Source of the DNA: Sphingomonas endophytica
GTDB taxonomy: Bacteria > Pseudomonadota > Alphaproteobacteria > Sphingomonadales > Sphingomonadaceae
Length of the DNA: 64,000 bases
Assembly (NCBI RefSeq): GCF_014199415.1
Contig: NZ_JACIJN010000010.1
Coordinates: 114,172 to 178,171, forward strand
Direction of reading: 5' to 3'
This document shows positions 53,860 through 64,000 of this stretch, piece after piece (positions within the stretch are counted from its first letter, which is position 1; each line of letters opens with the position of its first letter). The position numbers were made by a program, and so were the translations under genes. The notes beneath the pieces are model-generated. The model was not told where the DNA came from. It saw only the letters and a program-made list of their open reading frames with translations, and ran no database searches.

Positions 53860-56800
53860 ATGACCCCGCGCGCCGTCAGTCCGCTACCGCAGCTCAAGGA
53901 CGCGCAGCTTCGCGCCAGCCGGCCCGAGGCGCATGTCTGGCTCTCCGCCTCGGCGGGCACGGGCAAGACGCAGGTGCTCGCCGCGCGCGTCTTCCGCCTG
54001 CTGCTGCGCGATGTCGAGCCGGGCGCGATCCTGTGCCTGACCTTCACCAAGGCCGGCGCGGCGGAGATGGCGGCGCGCGTCAACCGCCAGCTTGCCGCAT
54101 GGGTGCGGATGCCCGACACCGAGCTGGGCGCCGATCTCGCCGCCCTTGGCGAGCGGCCGACCCCGGCGCTGGTCGCGCGCGCCCGCACCCTGTTCGCGCG
54201 CGTCCTCGACGCGCCGGGCGGGGGCCTGCGCATCCAGACGATCCACGGCTTCTGCCAGGGGCTGCTCGCCGCCTTCCCGATCGAGGCCGGACTGGTCCCC
54301 GGCTTCCGCCCGATCGAACCGCGCGAGGAAGCGCTGCTCCGTCGTCAGGCGCTCTCCGACCTGCTGGTGCAGGCCGAGCGCGAGGGTCGTGCCCGCCCGG
54401 TCGAGACGATCGGCGCACTGAGCGTCCGGCTCGGCGAACAGGGTGCCGAGCACTTCCTCGCCGATTGCGCGCGCGCGCATGATGCGCTGGAGGCGCTGCC
54501 CGCCGGGATCGCGCCGTTCGTCCGCACCCAGCTCGGCCTGCCGCTCGGCGACGTCGCCACGCATATCCGCGACGCGTGCGGCGATGCGGCGATCGACCGC
54601 GCGACGCTCGACACCCTCGCCGCGCTCAACCGCGGCTGGGGCACCAAGAGCGGGATCGAGCGCGCGGAGGCGATCGGCGCGTGGCTGGCGGCAGGGGTTG
54701 AGGAACGCGCGGCGACGCTCGACCGCCTGCACGGCGTCTGGGCGAAGAAGGACGGCGAACCGCTGTCGTTCGGCAAGGGACGCGCGCCGGCCGATCCCGA
54801 CTATGCCGACCAGGCGCTGCGGATGCACGGCTGGTGCGGCGCGCTGCTGTCGCTGCGGGTGCGCGCCGCCTACGCCGACCGGCTCGGCGCGGCGCTGGAG
54901 GTCGGGCGCGACTATGCGCGCGGCTATGCCGCCGCCAAGCGCCACAGCGGCGCGGTCGACTTCAACGACCTGATCGACGCCGCGGTCGGGCTGCTGCGGC
55001 AGGAGGGGATCGGCGAGTGGATCCGCTACAAGCTCGACCAGATCACCGAACATGTGCTGGTCGACGAGGCGCAGGATACCAATGTCGCGCAATGGACGAT
55101 CATTCGCGCGCTGGTCGACGAATATTTTGTCGGGCGCGGCGTCTATGCGCCGTCGGTGCGCACGCTGTTCACGGTCGGCGATCTGAAACAGGCGATCTTC
55201 GGCTTTCAGGGCACTGATCCGATCAACTTCCTCGCCGCCGAACGGTATTTCGCCGAGCGCGCGGGCGACGTCGCGGGCGACGACCTGATGCCCGATCACG
55301 AGCGCGGGCTGCCGTTCGATCGCCTGTCGCTGACCGATTCGTTCCGTTCGACCGCGCCGGTGCTGGAGTTCGTCGATCAGGCGATCGCGACGGTCGGCGC
55401 GGGCGGGCTTGGCGCGGCCGAGGACATCCCGGCGCACTCCAGCCGCGTCACCGGCCCGGGCGCGGTCGTGCTCTGGCCGCCGGTCGCGGCGGGCGGGACC
55501 GACAATGACGATGGCGGCGAGGAGGGCTGGATCGACGATGCGGTCCGCGCCAACGCCACGCGGGTCGCGCAGGCGGTGAAGCGCTGGCTGGGGCCGCTCG
55601 ACGAAGGCGGGCTGATGTTGGAGAGCAAGGGCCGGCGACTTCGCCCAGAGGATGTGATGATCCTGGTCAAGCGCCGCGGCGAGCTGGCGCAATTGCTGGT
55701 CGCGCGACTCTATGCAGAGGGTGTGCCGGTCGCGGGGGTCGACCGTCTGCGGCTGTCCGCGCCGCTGGCGGTGCAGGACCTGCTCGCCGCGGTGCGCTTC
55801 GTGTTGCAGCCCGATGATGACCTCAGCCTCGCCAGCCTGCTCGTCTCGCCGCTGATCGGCTGGACGCAGGACGAGCTGATGATGCGCGCGGTCGAGCGGC
55901 AGGGTTCGCTGTGGCGGCACCTGTCGCGGCACCATGAGGCGCACGTCGCAGATCTTGCCGGCCTGCTCGCCAGCGCCGATTACGATACGCCGTATCGCTT
56001 TCTCGAGATGCTGCTGTCCGGGCCGCTCGACGGGCGGCGCAAGCTGCTCGCGCGGCTCGGCGAGGAAGCGCGCGACCCGATCGAGGAACTGCTCAACGCC
56101 GCGCTCGACTTCGAGACCGGTGCGACGCCGTCGCTGCAACGCTTTCTCGACTGGTTCGAACGCGACGAGGTGGAGATCGTGCGCGACGCCGCCGCGCCGC
56201 TCGATGCGGTGCGGGTGATGACCGCGCATGGCGCAAAGGGCTTGCAGGCGCCGCTCGTCATCCTCGCCGACGCCACTGCCGACCCCGACGCTTCCCCGCG
56301 CTCGACGTTGATGTGGACGCCCGAGGGGCTGGACAAGCCCATCCCGGTATTCCGCCCGCGCGCCGCCGAACGCGCCGGCGCGATCGACGCGGCACTGGTG
56401 CAGGTCGAGGAGCGCGAGCGGCAGGAGCATTGGCGGCTGTTCTATGTCGCGGCTACCCGCGCCGAGGAGCGGCTGGTGATCGCCGGCTCGCTCAGCGCCA
56501 AATGGCAGGGGGTGCCGCCGGAGGCGAGCTGGTATGCCGCCGCCGCGCGCACGCTTGATGCGCTCGGCGTCGGCGGCGAGGGCGAGCGGGTCTTCGCGGG
56601 GCGCTCCCCGGCGCGGCCGGTCGCGGCCAAGGGCGGGGCAGGCGAGGCGGACGAGAGCACGATCGCGCTCCCCGAATGGGCGCGCCGTCCGGCACCCGAG
56701 GATGCCAAGCCGCCGCGCCCGCTCACTCCGTCGTCGGTCGGCGACGATGTGGTGAGCGACGCGCCGCCAGCGCCCGCCGGACGCGATGCGGCGGAACGCG

Positions 56801-57309
56801 GCACGCTGATGCACGCTTTGTTCGAGCGGCTTCCCCCGCTCGCGCCGGCGATGCGCGAAGCCGCTGCGCTGCGCTGGCTGAGCGCGCGCGGGGTTGAAGC
56901 GCCGCACGCGCTGCTCGCGCCGGTTATGGCGGTTCTGGACGACCCGGCCCATGCCGCGCTGTTCGGCCCGGGCGCGCTCGCCGAGGCGCCCATCGCCGCC
57001 ACCCTCCCGAGCGGGCGGGTGATCTCCGGCACCGTCGATCGGTTGCTGATCGGCGACGGGGTGGTGCGGGCGATCGACTACAAGACCGGGCGCAGCGTGC
57101 CCGACGGAATCGCGACGGTCCCTGACTATCACCTGCGGCAGATGGCGGCCTATCATGCGGCGCTGGAAGTGATCTTCCCCGACACACGCGTCGAGGTGGC
57201 GCTGCTCTATACCGCCGGGCCGCGGCTGATCGAGCTGCCCGCCGCGTTGCTCGACCCCGTCAAGCGGCGCTTCTCCGGCCCGGAGCAAAGCTTGGTCGCG
57301 GGTGGTTGA
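53860..57309 (+). CDS. addA: Double-strand break repair helicase/nuclease AddA
   Basis: AddA is the UvrD-type helicase and second nuclease of the AddAB complex. The 1149 residues have Walker [17 protein letters not shown], motif Ia [18 protein letters not shown], and motif [55 protein letters not shown] and [15 protein letters not shown] follow, then the C-terminal nuclease [18 protein letters not shown] 53860 fits the family start; the frame opens 16 codons further upstream inside the repeat. trxA follows after a 47-base gap. Confidence 0.95.
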   Translation: MTPRAVSPLPQLKDAQLRASRPEAHVWLSASAGTGKTQVLAARVFRLLLRDVEPGAILCLTFTKAGAAEMAARVNRQLAAWVRMPDTELGADLAALGERPTPALVARARTLFARVLDAPGGGLRIQTIHGFCQGLLAAFPIEAGLVPGFRPIEPREEALLRRQALSDLLVQAEREGRARPVETIGALSVRLGEQGAEHFLADCARAHDALEALPAGIAPFVRTQLGLPLGDVATHIRDACGDAAIDRATLDTLAALNRGWGTKSGIERAEAIGAWLAAGVEERAATLDRLHGVWAKKDGEPLSFGKGRAPADPDYADQALRMHGWCGALLSLRVRAAYADRLGAALEVGRDYARGYAAAKRHSGAVDFNDLIDAAVGLLRQEGIGEWIRYKLDQITEHVLVDEAQDTNVAQWTIIRALVDEYFVGRGVYAPSVRTLFTVGDLKQAIFGFQGTDPINFLAAERYFAERAGDVAGDDLMPDHERGLPFDRLSLTDSFRSTAPVLEFVDQAIATVGAGGLGAAEDIPAHSSRVTGPGAVVLWPPVAAGGTDNDDGGEEGWIDDAVRANATRVAQAVKRWLGPLDEGGLMLESKGRRLRPEDVMILVKRRGELAQLLVARLYAEGVPVAGVDRLRLSAPLAVQDLLAAVRFVLQPDDDLSLASLLVSPLIGWTQDELMMRAVERQGSLWRHLSRHHEAHVADLAGLLASADYDTPYRFLEMLLSGPLDGRRKLLARLGEEARDPIEELLNAALDFETGATPSLQRFLDWFERDEVEIVRDAAAPLDAVRVMTAHGAKGLQAPLVILADATADPDASPRSTLMWTPEGLDKPIPVFRPRAAERAGAIDAALVQVEERERQEHWRLFYVAATRAEERLVIAGSLSAKWQGVPPEASWYAAAARTLDALGVGGEGERVFAGRSPARPVAAKGGAGEADESTIALPEWARRPAPEDAKPPRPLTPSSVGDDVVSDAPPAPAGRDAAERGTLMHALFERLPPLAPAMREAAALRWLSARGVEAPHALLAPVMAVLDDPAHAALFGPGALAEAPIAATLPSGRVISGTVDRLLIGDGVVRAIDYKTGRSVPDGIATVPDYHLRQMAAYHAALEVIFPDTRVEVALLYTAGPRLIELPAALLDPVKRRFSGPEQSLVAGG

Positions 57310-57356
57310 GCGCCCGCCCGCCGCACCCTAGTTTGATGGCTTCCAAGGAGAATGAC

Positions 57357-57680
57357 ATGCCCACCAAGAAGATCACCGACGCCAGCTTCCAGACCGACGT
57401 GCTGTCCGCCGACAAGCCGGTGCTGGTCGATTTCTGGGCGGAATGGTGCGGCCCGTGCAAGATGATCGGCCCGGCGCTGGAGGAGATCAGCGAGGAACTG
57501 GGCGAGCAGGTCACGATCGCCAAGCTCAACATCGACGAGAATCCGGACGCGCCGGGCCAATATGGCGTTCGCGGCATCCCGACGATGATCCTGTTCAAGG
57601 GCGGCGTGCCCGCCGCGACCAAGGTCGGGGCCGAGCCCAAGGGGCGGATCAAGGCGTGGCTTGAGGGTGAGCTGGGCTGA
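57357..57680 (+). CDS. trxA: Thioredoxin
   Basis: The 107-residue protein is of standard thioredoxin length, with active site WCGPC (residues 30-34), [39 protein letters not shown] (cis-Pro) and [11 protein letters not shown] 57357 has AAGGAG six bases upstream; earlier in-frame starts lack a site. It follows addA closely. It could reduce the peroxiredoxin encoded at 43.4 kb, a general role rather than a local link. Confidence 0.97.
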   Translation: MPTKKITDASFQTDVLSADKPVLVDFWAEWCGPCKMIGPALEEISEELGEQVTIAKLNIDENPDAPGQYGVRGIPTMILFKGGVPAATKVGAEPKGRIKAWLEGELG

Positions 57681-57804
57681 GTTTCGCGGCGGCGTCCCTG
57701 ATCCGGGGCGCCGCTACCCTTGATCTGGCGGCGCTTCGTTCGCGACGCTCACAGGTCTGGGGGCCCGAAGGTCACTTCGTCGATCTCGTCCTTCCATGGA
57801 TCCT

Positions 57805-57882
57805 TACCTCGGGCTTGACCCGGAGTCCTTCCTCCCGCGCGATGGAGCCATAGCGAGGCCCCGGATCAAGTCCGGCGCGGCG
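57805..57882. repeat. Degraded family-B repeat, copy 5
   Basis: CCTCGGGCTTGACCCGGAG and GGCCCCGGATCAAGTCCGG are recognisable arms with several mismatches to the other copies. The repeat lies in the 249-base gap between trxA and the convergent GST gene. Nothing else is recognised in that gap. Confidence 0.6.
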
Positions 57883-57929
57883 CAGCACGCTGGGACCGCG
57901 ACGGTCGCTCTACCCACCGCCGTGGCGGT

Positions 57930-58541
57930 CTAGGTAAGCGGAATCATCACGTTCGCGGCGAAGCCGGGCCGGGCCTGCAACCGCTCGTACCAGTCAGCCA
58001 CATGCGCCAACGGATCGCGCGCCAGCCCCAGCGCGAAGAACGTGTGCGTATAGACCCCCATCGGCACGTCACCTAGCCCGAAGGCGTCTCCCGACAACCA
58101 TGGGCGCGTCGCCAGCGCGGCGTCGAGCAAGGTCATCATCCGTCCGCACGCGAGAGTCGCGCGTTCGATCGCCGCGGGGTCGCGCTGCTCGGGCGACTGA
58201 CGCACCAGCCCGACGAATGCCGGCCGTTGCGCCTCGGCATAGCCGAATTGCCAGTCCATCCAGCGATCTGCCAACGCGCGCCGCACCGGATCCGCGGGCC
58301 ACAGCGCGTCGCCGCCATGCCGCGCCGCGAGATAGCGCAGGATCGCGTTCGACTCCCACAGCGCCACGTCGCCGTCTTCGATCGTCGGGACCAGAGCATT
58401 GGGATTCTTCGCGCGATAGGCGTCGTCCATCCCGAACGCGCCGCCGACATCGTGTCGCTGATAGGCCAGCCCCAGCTCCTCGGCGAGCCAGACCACCTTC
58501 TTGACGTTGTGCGAGTTCAGCCGGCCCCAGATCGTCAGCAT
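57930..58541 (-). CDS. Glutathione S-transferase
   Basis: The 203-residue protein has an N-terminal thioredoxin-like domain (IWGRLNSHNVKKVVWLAEEL, with NALVPTIEDGDVALWESNAI carrying the cis-Pro and Glu-Ser glutathione site). Its helical C-terminal domain includes RPWLSGDAFGLGDVPMGVY. Ser/Asn near the N-terminus suggests a theta/beta-like GST; the electrophile is unknown. ATG 58541 starts at the domain; the frame extends upstream into argJ. It lies eight bases after the argJ stop and is probably cotranscribed with it. Confidence 0.92.
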   Translation of the reverse strand: MLTIWGRLNSHNVKKVVWLAEELGLAYQRHDVGGAFGMDDAYRAKNPNALVPTIEDGDVALWESNAILRYLAARHGGDALWPADPVRRALADRWMDWQFGYAEAQRPAFVGLVRQSPEQRDPAAIERATLACGRMMTLLDAALATRPWLSGDAFGLGDVPMGVYTHTFFALGLARDPLAHVADWYERLQARPGFAANVMIPLT

Positions 58542-58549
58542 CGCGCGGC

Positions 58550-59776
58550 TCAGCTCCGGTAATCGGCGTTGATCGAGATGTACCCATGGGTCAGGTCGCA
58601 GGTCCACACCGTCGCGCGACCCTCGCCGAGCCCGAGATCGACGCCGATCTCGACGTCCTGCCCTTTCAGGTGCGCGGCGACCGGCGCCTCGTCATAGCCG
58701 GAGACGGCCAGCCCGCCTTCGGCGACCTGCGTCGCGCCGAAACGGATCGCCAGCCGATCGCGCTCCGCAGGCTCACCGGCCTTGCCGACCGCCATCACGA
58801 CGCGACCCCAATTGGCGTCCTCGCCCGCGATCGCGGTCTTGACCAGCGGAGAGTTGGCGATCGACATCGCGATCCGGTGCGCCGAACGGTCGCTCTCCGC
58901 GCCCTCGACCGTCACTTCGATCAGCTTGGTTGCGCCCTCGCCGTCGCGCACCACCAGCAGCGCGAGCTGCCGGCAGACGTCGGCCAGCGCCGCGCGGAAC
59001 GCGTCCGCGCCGTCGCTGTCGTCATCGGCGAGCGGTTTGTTGCCCGCCGCCCCGGTCGCGAACGCCAGCACCGTGTCGCTGGTCGAGGTGTCGCCGTCGA
59101 CGGTGATGCACGAGAAGGTCCGCGCGTTCGCCGCCGACAGCGCGGCCTGGAGGAACGGCGCCTCGACGGCGGCATCGGTGAAGATGAAACCGAGCATCGT
59201 CGCCATGTCGGGCGCGATCATCCCCGAGCCCTTGATGATCGCGGCGATCGTGATCGTGCGGCCGTCCACGATGGCGGTCGCGCTCGCGCCTTTGGGATAG
59301 GTGTCGGTGGTGCCGATCGTCTCGGCGGCGGCGCGCCAGTCGGCTTCCGGTGCGACAAAGGCGGCGGCGAGCCCGGCCTGCGCCTTGTCGATCGGCAGCG
59401 GCACGCCGATCACGCCGGTCGAGGCGACGAACACGTCGGACGGGCGGCAGCCGATCGCCTGCGCGGTCTGCGCGGCGATCGCCTCAACCGCTTCGCGCCC
59501 GCGACTGCCGGTGAAGGCATTGGAATTACCGGCGTTCACCACCAGCGCGCGCGCCTCGCCGAGCACCAGCGCCTTGCGGCACCATTCGACCTCGGGCGAG
59601 GGGCACTTGGATTGCGTCAACACGCCCGCGACCGTCGTGCCGGGCGCCAGCTCGGCGAAGGTGAGATCGGTGCGGTCCCAATCCTTGTAGCGTGCGCGTG
59701 CGACGCGCAGGCGGACACCGGCGATGGTCGCCATTTCGGGGAACGGCGTGGCGAGCGGGGAGATGGACGTCGACAT
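58550..59776 (-). CDS. argJ: Bifunctional glutamate N-acetyltransferase/ornithine acetyltransferase
   Basis: ArgJ transfers acetyl from N-acetylornithine to glutamate in arginine synthesis. The 408-residue precursor self-cleaves before the nucleophile Thr in KGSGMIAPDMATMLGFIFT. Other blocks are VVNAGNSNAFTG, VFVASTGVIGVPLPIDKA, CITVDGDTSTSDTVLAFATG and EDANWGRVVMAVGKAGE, and the C-terminus is HGYISINADYRS. Start is ATG 59776. It is divergent from the TonB-C-domain gene. Confidence 0.96.
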   Translation of the reverse strand: MSTSISPLATPFPEMATIAGVRLRVARARYKDWDRTDLTFAELAPGTTVAGVLTQSKCPSPEVEWCRKALVLGEARALVVNAGNSNAFTGSRGREAVEAIAAQTAQAIGCRPSDVFVASTGVIGVPLPIDKAQAGLAAAFVAPEADWRAAAETIGTTDTYPKGASATAIVDGRTITIAAIIKGSGMIAPDMATMLGFIFTDAAVEAPFLQAALSAANARTFSCITVDGDTSTSDTVLAFATGAAGNKPLADDDSDGADAFRAALADVCRQLALLVVRDGEGATKLIEVTVEGAESDRSAHRIAMSIANSPLVKTAIAGEDANWGRVVMAVGKAGEPAERDRLAIRFGATQVAEGGLAVSGYDEAPVAAHLKGQDVEIGVDLGLGEGRATVWTCDLTHGYISINADYRS

Positions 59777-59827
59777 GGCGTCGCCTTAGCTTTGCGACCG
59801 GGGCACGCAAAGGGGGATGGTGACGCG

Positions 59828-60691
59828 ATGCGGTTCAAGGGGCGCGCGGCTGCGATGGTCGTGGCGGCGGTAGCGATGCCGGCGATAGGCAAGGACGCGC
59901 CACGCCTGGCCCGACCGGCCCAGGCGCTCGATCTAGGGCGATGGTTCGGTGCCGACAACTATCCACCTTCTGCGATCCGCGCCCGGGAGCAAGGTAGGGT
60001 CATCGCGATCGTGTCGGTCGATGCGACCGGCCATCCGACCGCATGTCGCATCGACGTTTCGACGGGCTCGCCGGCACTGGACGATGGCACCTGCCATATC
60101 GCGCTTACCAAGGGAAGGTTTGAGCCTGCGCGCGACGCAAAGGGACGCGCGATCGCGGCCGAGACTATCCTGCCGGTACGTTGGGTATTGCCGGAAGACG
60201 GGGACGACCGCCTTTCGTCCGGTCCGAACGACTTCACTAGCATCATGACGATAGGCGCGGATGACACGATCATCGGTTGCGAAATGATTGTCGACGGCAA
60301 GCCGCAACCCGCGGATATACCGCGATGCGGCGGTGAGGGTTTCGATCCGGCCGGCGTCCGCGCGAGCCTGAAGGTGGTCGGCAGTTTCCGAATGCGATCG
60401 GACTCCGCCGTTCGCAATGGCGATACCCCGCCACCCTTGCCGGTCGCACCCGTTGCGGGTCGCCGTTTGTCGCTGCACGAGGCGCGAGAGGCCATCGACG
60501 CGGAGGGCGTCCCGACGAACTGTACGCTGACACTTAGTGGAGAATGGGCCGAAGGATGGAAAGCGCATCCGGTGCCGACCCCCTGCGATGTGGCCCAGCG
60601 TTTCGTTCCGGTCCGCGACAAGGACGGCGTGGCCAAGCCGGCACAGATTTTGGTTGCTCGCTGGGTAACCCTGCTTCCTCCCGCAAATTGA
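59828..60691 (+). CDS. Exported protein with TonB C-terminal-like domains
   Basis: The 287-residue product has a short signal-like N-terminus (MVVAAVAMPAIGKDAP). Two regions resemble the TonB C-terminal fold: YPPSAIRAREQGRVIAIVSV with DDGTCHIALTKGRFEPARD, and a second, weaker copy near the end (EGVPTNCTLTLSGE, CDVAQRFVPVRDKDG). It lacks the Pro-rich spacer and the anchoring helix of a true TonB, so it is more likely a periplasmic TonB-like protein of unknown role. Base composition is slightly less GC-rich than its neighbours. ATG 59828 is the start where the signal begins. Confidence 0.75.
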   Translation: MRFKGRAAAMVVAAVAMPAIGKDAPRLARPAQALDLGRWFGADNYPPSAIRAREQGRVIAIVSVDATGHPTACRIDVSTGSPALDDGTCHIALTKGRFEPARDAKGRAIAAETILPVRWVLPEDGDDRLSSGPNDFTSIMTIGADDTIIGCEMIVDGKPQPADIPRCGGEGFDPAGVRASLKVVGSFRMRSDSAVRNGDTPPPLPVAPVAGRRLSLHEAREAIDAEGVPTNCTLTLSGEWAEGWKAHPVPTPCDVAQRFVPVRDKDGVAKPAQILVARWVTLLPPAN

Positions 60692-60737
60692 TGGTTTACC
60701 CGCGTGCGGGCGGTGGACGTGCCCGCGCGTGCGTCCT

Positions 60738-61004
60738 ATGTCCGGCGTCGTGAACCTGTTGCTGCTCCTTTCCGCGTTGCTCTCCGCGCTGACCGGCGTC
60801 GGCGCGACGGCGCGTCAGCCGCAGGTCGCGCAAGCGGTGGCGCAGCAGGTCAAGGCCGCCGCGATCGCCTCCGCCGCGCGGCATCTCGTCACCCGCCCGG
60901 TGCCGTCGCGTGCCACGCCAGCCGCCATCCGTACGGCGCCGGTCGCACGCGTGTTCGCGCTGGCCGCGATCGAGCCGATCTTCGCGGGCCGCCGGCGCGA
61001 ATAG
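60738..61004 (+). CDS. Small hydrophobic/exported protein of unknown function
   Basis: The 88-residue product begins with a strongly hydrophobic stretch (VVNLLLLLSALLSALTGVGA) that is a signal peptide or membrane anchor. An Ala-rich helix (QVAQAVAQQVKAAAIASAAR) follows, then a basic tail ending FAGRRRE. No family is recognised. ATG 60738 is chosen; a GTG nine bases earlier is possible. It lies 87 bases upstream of secA on the same strand and could share its transcript. Confidence 0.6.
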   Translation: MSGVVNLLLLLSALLSALTGVGATARQPQVAQAVAQQVKAAAIASAARHLVTRPVPSRATPAAIRTAPVARVFALAAIEPIFAGRRRE

Positions 61005-61091
61005 CGCTGCAGCCGCTTCCTCACCCCCGTTTTCCCGCGCGGCCGCCGACACCGGCGACGCCGCGCCGCTTCCAGATACAGGATCACGCCC

Positions 61092-63827
61092 ATGTTCGGC
61101 GGTATTGCCAAGTCGCTCTTCGGTTCGTCCAACGACCGTTACGTCAAGTCGCTCAACCCGATCCTCGCCAAGATCGCCTCTTTCGAGCCGGCGTTGCAGG
61201 CGATGGATGACGCCACGCTGTCGAACCAGACGGTGTTGTTCCGACAGCGGCTGGCGAACGGCGAGACGCTCGACCAGTTGTTGCCCGAGGCGTTCGCGAC
61301 CGTTCGCGAGGCGGCGAAGCGCGTGCTCGGGCAGCGCCATTACGACGTGCAGATGATCGGCGGCATCGTGCTCCATCGCGGCGAGATCGCCGAGATGCGC
61401 ACCGGCGAGGGCAAGACGCTGGTCGCGACGCTCGCCACCTATCTCAATGCGCTGCCGGGTGAGGGCGTTCATGTCATCACCGTCAACGACTATCTCGCCA
61501 GCCGCGACGCCGACTGGATGGGCCGCGTCTATCGCTTCCTCGGGCTGACCACCGGCGTGATCGTGCCGAACGTGTCGGACGAAGAGCGACGCAATGCGTA
61601 CGCCGCCGACATCACCTACGGCACGAACAACGAATTCGGCTTCGATTACCTGCGCGACAACATGAAGTACGAGCGAAGCCAGATGGTGCAGCGCGCCTTT
61701 TCGATGGCGATCGTCGACGAGGTCGATTCGGTGCTGATCGACGAGGCGCGCACCCCGTTGATCATTTCCGGCCCGACCGACGACAAGTCCGAGCTGTACA
61801 TCGGCGTCGACGCGATCGTGAAGCAGCTGACCGAAGAGGATTACGAGAAGGACGAGAAGCAAAAGTCGATCGTGCTGACCGAGGACGGCACCGAGCGTGC
61901 CGAGCGGTTGCTCGAGGCGGCCGGGCTGCTCGAGGGCGCCAACCTCTACGACTTCGAGAACACGCAGGTCGTCCACCATCTGAACCAGGCGCTGCGCGCG
62001 AACGCGATGTTCAAGCGCGACACCGATTATATCGTCAAGGACGGCAAGGTCGTCATCATCGACGAATTCACCGGGCGCATGATGGATGGCCGCCGCTGGT
62101 CCGACGGTCTGCACCAGGCGGTGGAAGCCAAGGAGGGCGTGCAGATCGAGCCCGAGAACCAGACGATGGCCTCGATCACCTTCCAGAATTACTTCCGCAT
62201 GTATCCGAAGCTGGCGGGGATGACCGGCACGGCCGCAACCGAGGCCGCGGAATTCTACGACATCTACAAGATGAACGTCGTCACGATCCCGACCAACAAG
62301 CCGGTGCATCGCGTCGACGAAGAGGACGAATTCTACAAGGACACGCAGGACAAGTTCCGCGCGATCGCCAAGAAGATCCGCGAACATGCCGAAACGGGTC
62401 AGCCGGTGCTGGTCGGCACGGTGTCGATCGAAAAGTCCGAGCTGCTGAGCGAGTTCCTGCGGCAGGAAGGCGTCGACCACTCGGTGCTCAACGCGCGTTA
62501 TCACGAGCGCGAGGCGCATATCGTGGCGCAGGCCGGCCGGCTGGGCGCGGTGACGATCGCCACCAACATGGCGGGTCGCGGCACCGACATCCAGCTCGGC
62601 GGCAACCTCGAAATGCGCGTCGAGGACGAGCTGGCCGGGATGCCCGAGGGGCCGGAGCGCGAGGCCGCGATCGAACAGATCCGCGCCGAGATCGCGGCCG
62701 AGAAGCAGAAGGTGCTCGAGGCCGGCGGGCTGTTCGTGCTCGCGACCGAGCGGCACGAGAGCCGTCGGATCGACAACCAGCTGCGCGGCCGTTCGGGGCG
62801 TCAGGGCGATCCGGGGCTCAGCCGCTTCTATCTGTCGCTCGACGACGATCTGCTGCGGATCTTCGGCCCGGACACGCTGTTCGCCAAGATGATGCGCAAC
62901 AACATCAACGATGGCGAGGCGATCGGCAGCAAGTGGCTGACCAAGGCGATCGAGACCGCACAGAAGAAGGTCGAGGCGCGCAACTACGATATCCGCAAGC
63001 AGGTTGTCGAATATGACGACGTGATGAACGATCAGCGCAAGGTGATCTACGAGCAGCGCGCCGACATCATGGATGCCGATACGGTCGGCGACGTGGTGAC
63101 CGACATGCGCGCCGAGACGGTCAATGCGATCGTCGGCGAGGCGTGCCCGCCCAATTCCTATCCCGAGCAATGGGATGTCGCGGGCATGAAGACGCGGCTC
63201 GCCGAGGTGCTCAACATCGCGCCGCCGATTGACGACTGGCTCAACGAGGACGCGCTCGATCCCGAGATCGTCACCGAGCGCGTGCTGGCCGAAGCCGATG
63301 CGATGGTCGAGGCCAAGGCCGCGGAGCTGGATACCGCGACCTGGACGCAGGTCGAAAAGTCGATCCTGCTCCAGAACCTCGACCATCACTGGAAGGAGCA
63401 TCTCGCGATGCTCGACGCACTGCGTCAGGTCGTCCACCTGCGTGCCTATGCGCAGAAGACGCCGATCAACGAGTATAAGCAGGAGGCGTTCAACCTCTTC
63501 CAGCGGATGCTCGACGCGATCCGCGAGGACGTGACGCGCACCATCGCCTTCGCGCAGTTCCAGATGCAGGCGCCGCCGCCGCTGCCCGACCTGCCCGACT
63601 TCATCACCACCCACTTCGACCCGTTCACCGGGGAAGACAATTCCAACGACATCGATGCCGGCACGCGCGGGCTGGTGACGACGACGATCCCGCCGCTGCA
63701 GATTCCGCAGCCGACCGCCGCCGATCTCGGCGACGATCCGGCGAGCTGGGAGGGTGTGGTCAGCCGCAACGCGCCGTGCCCGTGCGGCTCCGGGCGCAAG
63801 TACAAGCATTGCCACGGCGCTGCTTGA
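61092..63827 (+). CDS. secA: Protein translocase ATPase SecA
   Basis: SecA drives preproteins through SecYEG. The 911 residues have Walker [16 protein letters not shown] (from about residue 101), [20 protein letters not shown]-like [20 protein letters not shown], and [34 protein letters not shown] and the helical scaffold [19 protein letters not shown] follow. The C-terminal zinc motif [14 protein letters not shown] (about 893-906) binds SecB or ribosomes. ATG 61092 matches the family N-terminus [20 protein letters not shown]. Confidence 0.98.
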   Translation: MFGGIAKSLFGSSNDRYVKSLNPILAKIASFEPALQAMDDATLSNQTVLFRQRLANGETLDQLLPEAFATVREAAKRVLGQRHYDVQMIGGIVLHRGEIAEMRTGEGKTLVATLATYLNALPGEGVHVITVNDYLASRDADWMGRVYRFLGLTTGVIVPNVSDEERRNAYAADITYGTNNEFGFDYLRDNMKYERSQMVQRAFSMAIVDEVDSVLIDEARTPLIISGPTDDKSELYIGVDAIVKQLTEEDYEKDEKQKSIVLTEDGTERAERLLEAAGLLEGANLYDFENTQVVHHLNQALRANAMFKRDTDYIVKDGKVVIIDEFTGRMMDGRRWSDGLHQAVEAKEGVQIEPENQTMASITFQNYFRMYPKLAGMTGTAATEAAEFYDIYKMNVVTIPTNKPVHRVDEEDEFYKDTQDKFRAIAKKIREHAETGQPVLVGTVSIEKSELLSEFLRQEGVDHSVLNARYHEREAHIVAQAGRLGAVTIATNMAGRGTDIQLGGNLEMRVEDELAGMPEGPEREAAIEQIRAEIAAEKQKVLEAGGLFVLATERHESRRIDNQLRGRSGRQGDPGLSRFYLSLDDDLLRIFGPDTLFAKMMRNNINDGEAIGSKWLTKAIETAQKKVEARNYDIRKQVVEYDDVMNDQRKVIYEQRADIMDADTVGDVVTDMRAETVNAIVGEACPPNSYPEQWDVAGMKTRLAEVLNIAPPIDDWLNEDALDPEIVTERVLAEADAMVEAKAAELDTATWTQVEKSILLQNLDHHWKEHLAMLDALRQVVHLRAYAQKTPINEYKQEAFNLFQRMLDAIREDVTRTIAFAQFQMQAPPPLPDLPDFITTHFDPFTGEDNSNDIDAGTRGLVTTTIPPLQIPQPTAADLGDDPASWEGVVSRNAPCPCGSGRKYKHCHGAA

Positions 63828-63848
63828 GGTAAAGGGCGTCCACCCAAT

Positions 63849-63913
63849 GTCATCCCGGACTTGATCCGGGATTCCGCTTTCTTGTCGCGCGCACGATAGA
63901 AGCGAGACCCCCC
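63849..63913. repeat. Family-B palindromic repeat, copy 6, interrupted
   Basis: The left arm CATCCCGGACTTGATCCGGG and the CCGCTTTC spacer are intact. The right half stops after AAGCGAGACCCC, where other copies continue with CGGATC...GTCCGGG. IS30-like sequence begins at this point, so the right arm seems to have been split by insertion. Confidence 0.65.
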
Positions 63914-64000
63914 TGAGTTCACAAACGAAGTGCAACACCTGAGACAGGTGCTGCCATGTCGAGATATCGTCAGCTTACGCTCGAGGAGCGGTGTTCGATT
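63912..64000 (+). mobile_element. Left end of an IS30-family insertion sequence
   Basis: The sequence after the repeat contains an end-like segment (TTCACAAACGAAGTGCAACA) typical of terminal repeats of this IS group. Forty-odd bases later a transposase frame starts. The element continues beyond the window; the exact left boundary is approximate. Confidence 0.65.
63956..64000 (+). CDS. IS30-family transposase, first 15 codons
   Basis: The frame reads MSRYRQLTLEERCSI up to the window edge. It matches the N-terminal helix-turn-helix motif of IS30 transposases (xYxQLTxEERxxI). These DDE enzymes cut and join the IS ends. The rest lies outside the window. Confidence 0.75.
   Translation, partial: MSRYRQLTLEERCSI

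Noticed and set aside
53884..57288. 1134-codon minus-strand frame
   Set aside because: Antisense to addA; Arg/His/Ala-rich without any recognisable motif.
60696..63938. 1080-codon minus-strand frame
   Set aside because: Antisense to secA, which is complete and unambiguous.
1..64000. tRNA or rRNA genes
   Set aside because: The intergenic gaps were read for TTCGANTC-type T-arms and cloverleaf ends; none was convincing. A tool such as tRNAscan-SE would settle it.

Overview
The window is a GC-rich (by eye about two thirds G+C), gene-dense chromosomal segment with the gene content and local orders of a sphingomonad alphaproteobacterium (Sphingomonas or a close relative). Supporting signs are the rimP-nusA-ylxR-infB operon, a divL-tsaE-amgK-murU-addB-addA-trxA cluster, a long TonB-dependent receptor, glutathione-linked detoxification genes and several families of short GC-rich palindromic repeats. 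This assignment is an inference from protein content; no rRNA or tRNA gene was found.

Layout: 1-4694 (minus) is the transcription/translation operon rimP, nusA, a 4-oxalocrotonate tautomerase-like gene, ylxR and infB (infB runs off the left edge). 4885-7818 holds a PQQ-type sugar dehydrogenase lipoprotein, an MFS exporter and a small unknown gene. 7944-12800 is the glycine cleavage operon gcvT-gcvH-gcvPA-gcvPB behind a tandem glycine riboswitch. 12897-18770 has an EamA exporter, a zinc-ribbon membrane protein, an archaeal/eukaryal-type proS and a TonB-dependent receptor. 18967-22282 (minus) is thrS, a small secreted protein and infC. thrS is preceded by a threonine-rich leader ORF and mutually exclusive hairpins that look like a classical attenuator, and infC appears to start at ATA. 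22360-25370 carries a retropepsin-like protease and a divergent LD-carboxypeptidase/Mpl pair (peptidoglycan recycling). 25371-26360 is a small, less GC-rich accessory patch.

26361-44540 is a mixed metabolic region: glyoxalase I and II, a Cys/Met-metabolism PLP enzyme, a BaiN/YhiN-type flavoprotein, an arylamine N-acetyltransferase, a GH127 glycosidase, a dipeptidyl peptidase, asd, amn, a peroxiredoxin and yqgE. ahcY (44702-46120) sits behind an AT-rich 20-bp palindrome resembling a SahR operator and ends at a good intrinsic terminator. 46254-57680 is the divL-to-trxA cluster; its DivL has Tyr instead of His in the H-box, and amgK-murU is a second peptidoglycan-recycling module. 57930-63827 contains a GST, argJ, a TonB-C-domain protein, a small hydrophobic protein and secA. 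The window ends in the start of an IS30-family element inserted next to or into a repeat.

Short inverted repeats punctuate the intergenic spaces. One 29-bp-arm family occurs three times, every time between convergent genes, and probably acts as a bidirectional terminator. The most distinctive regulatory finding is the thrS attenuator; next are the DivL pseudokinase features, the putative ATA start of infC and the putative SahR operator of ahcY.
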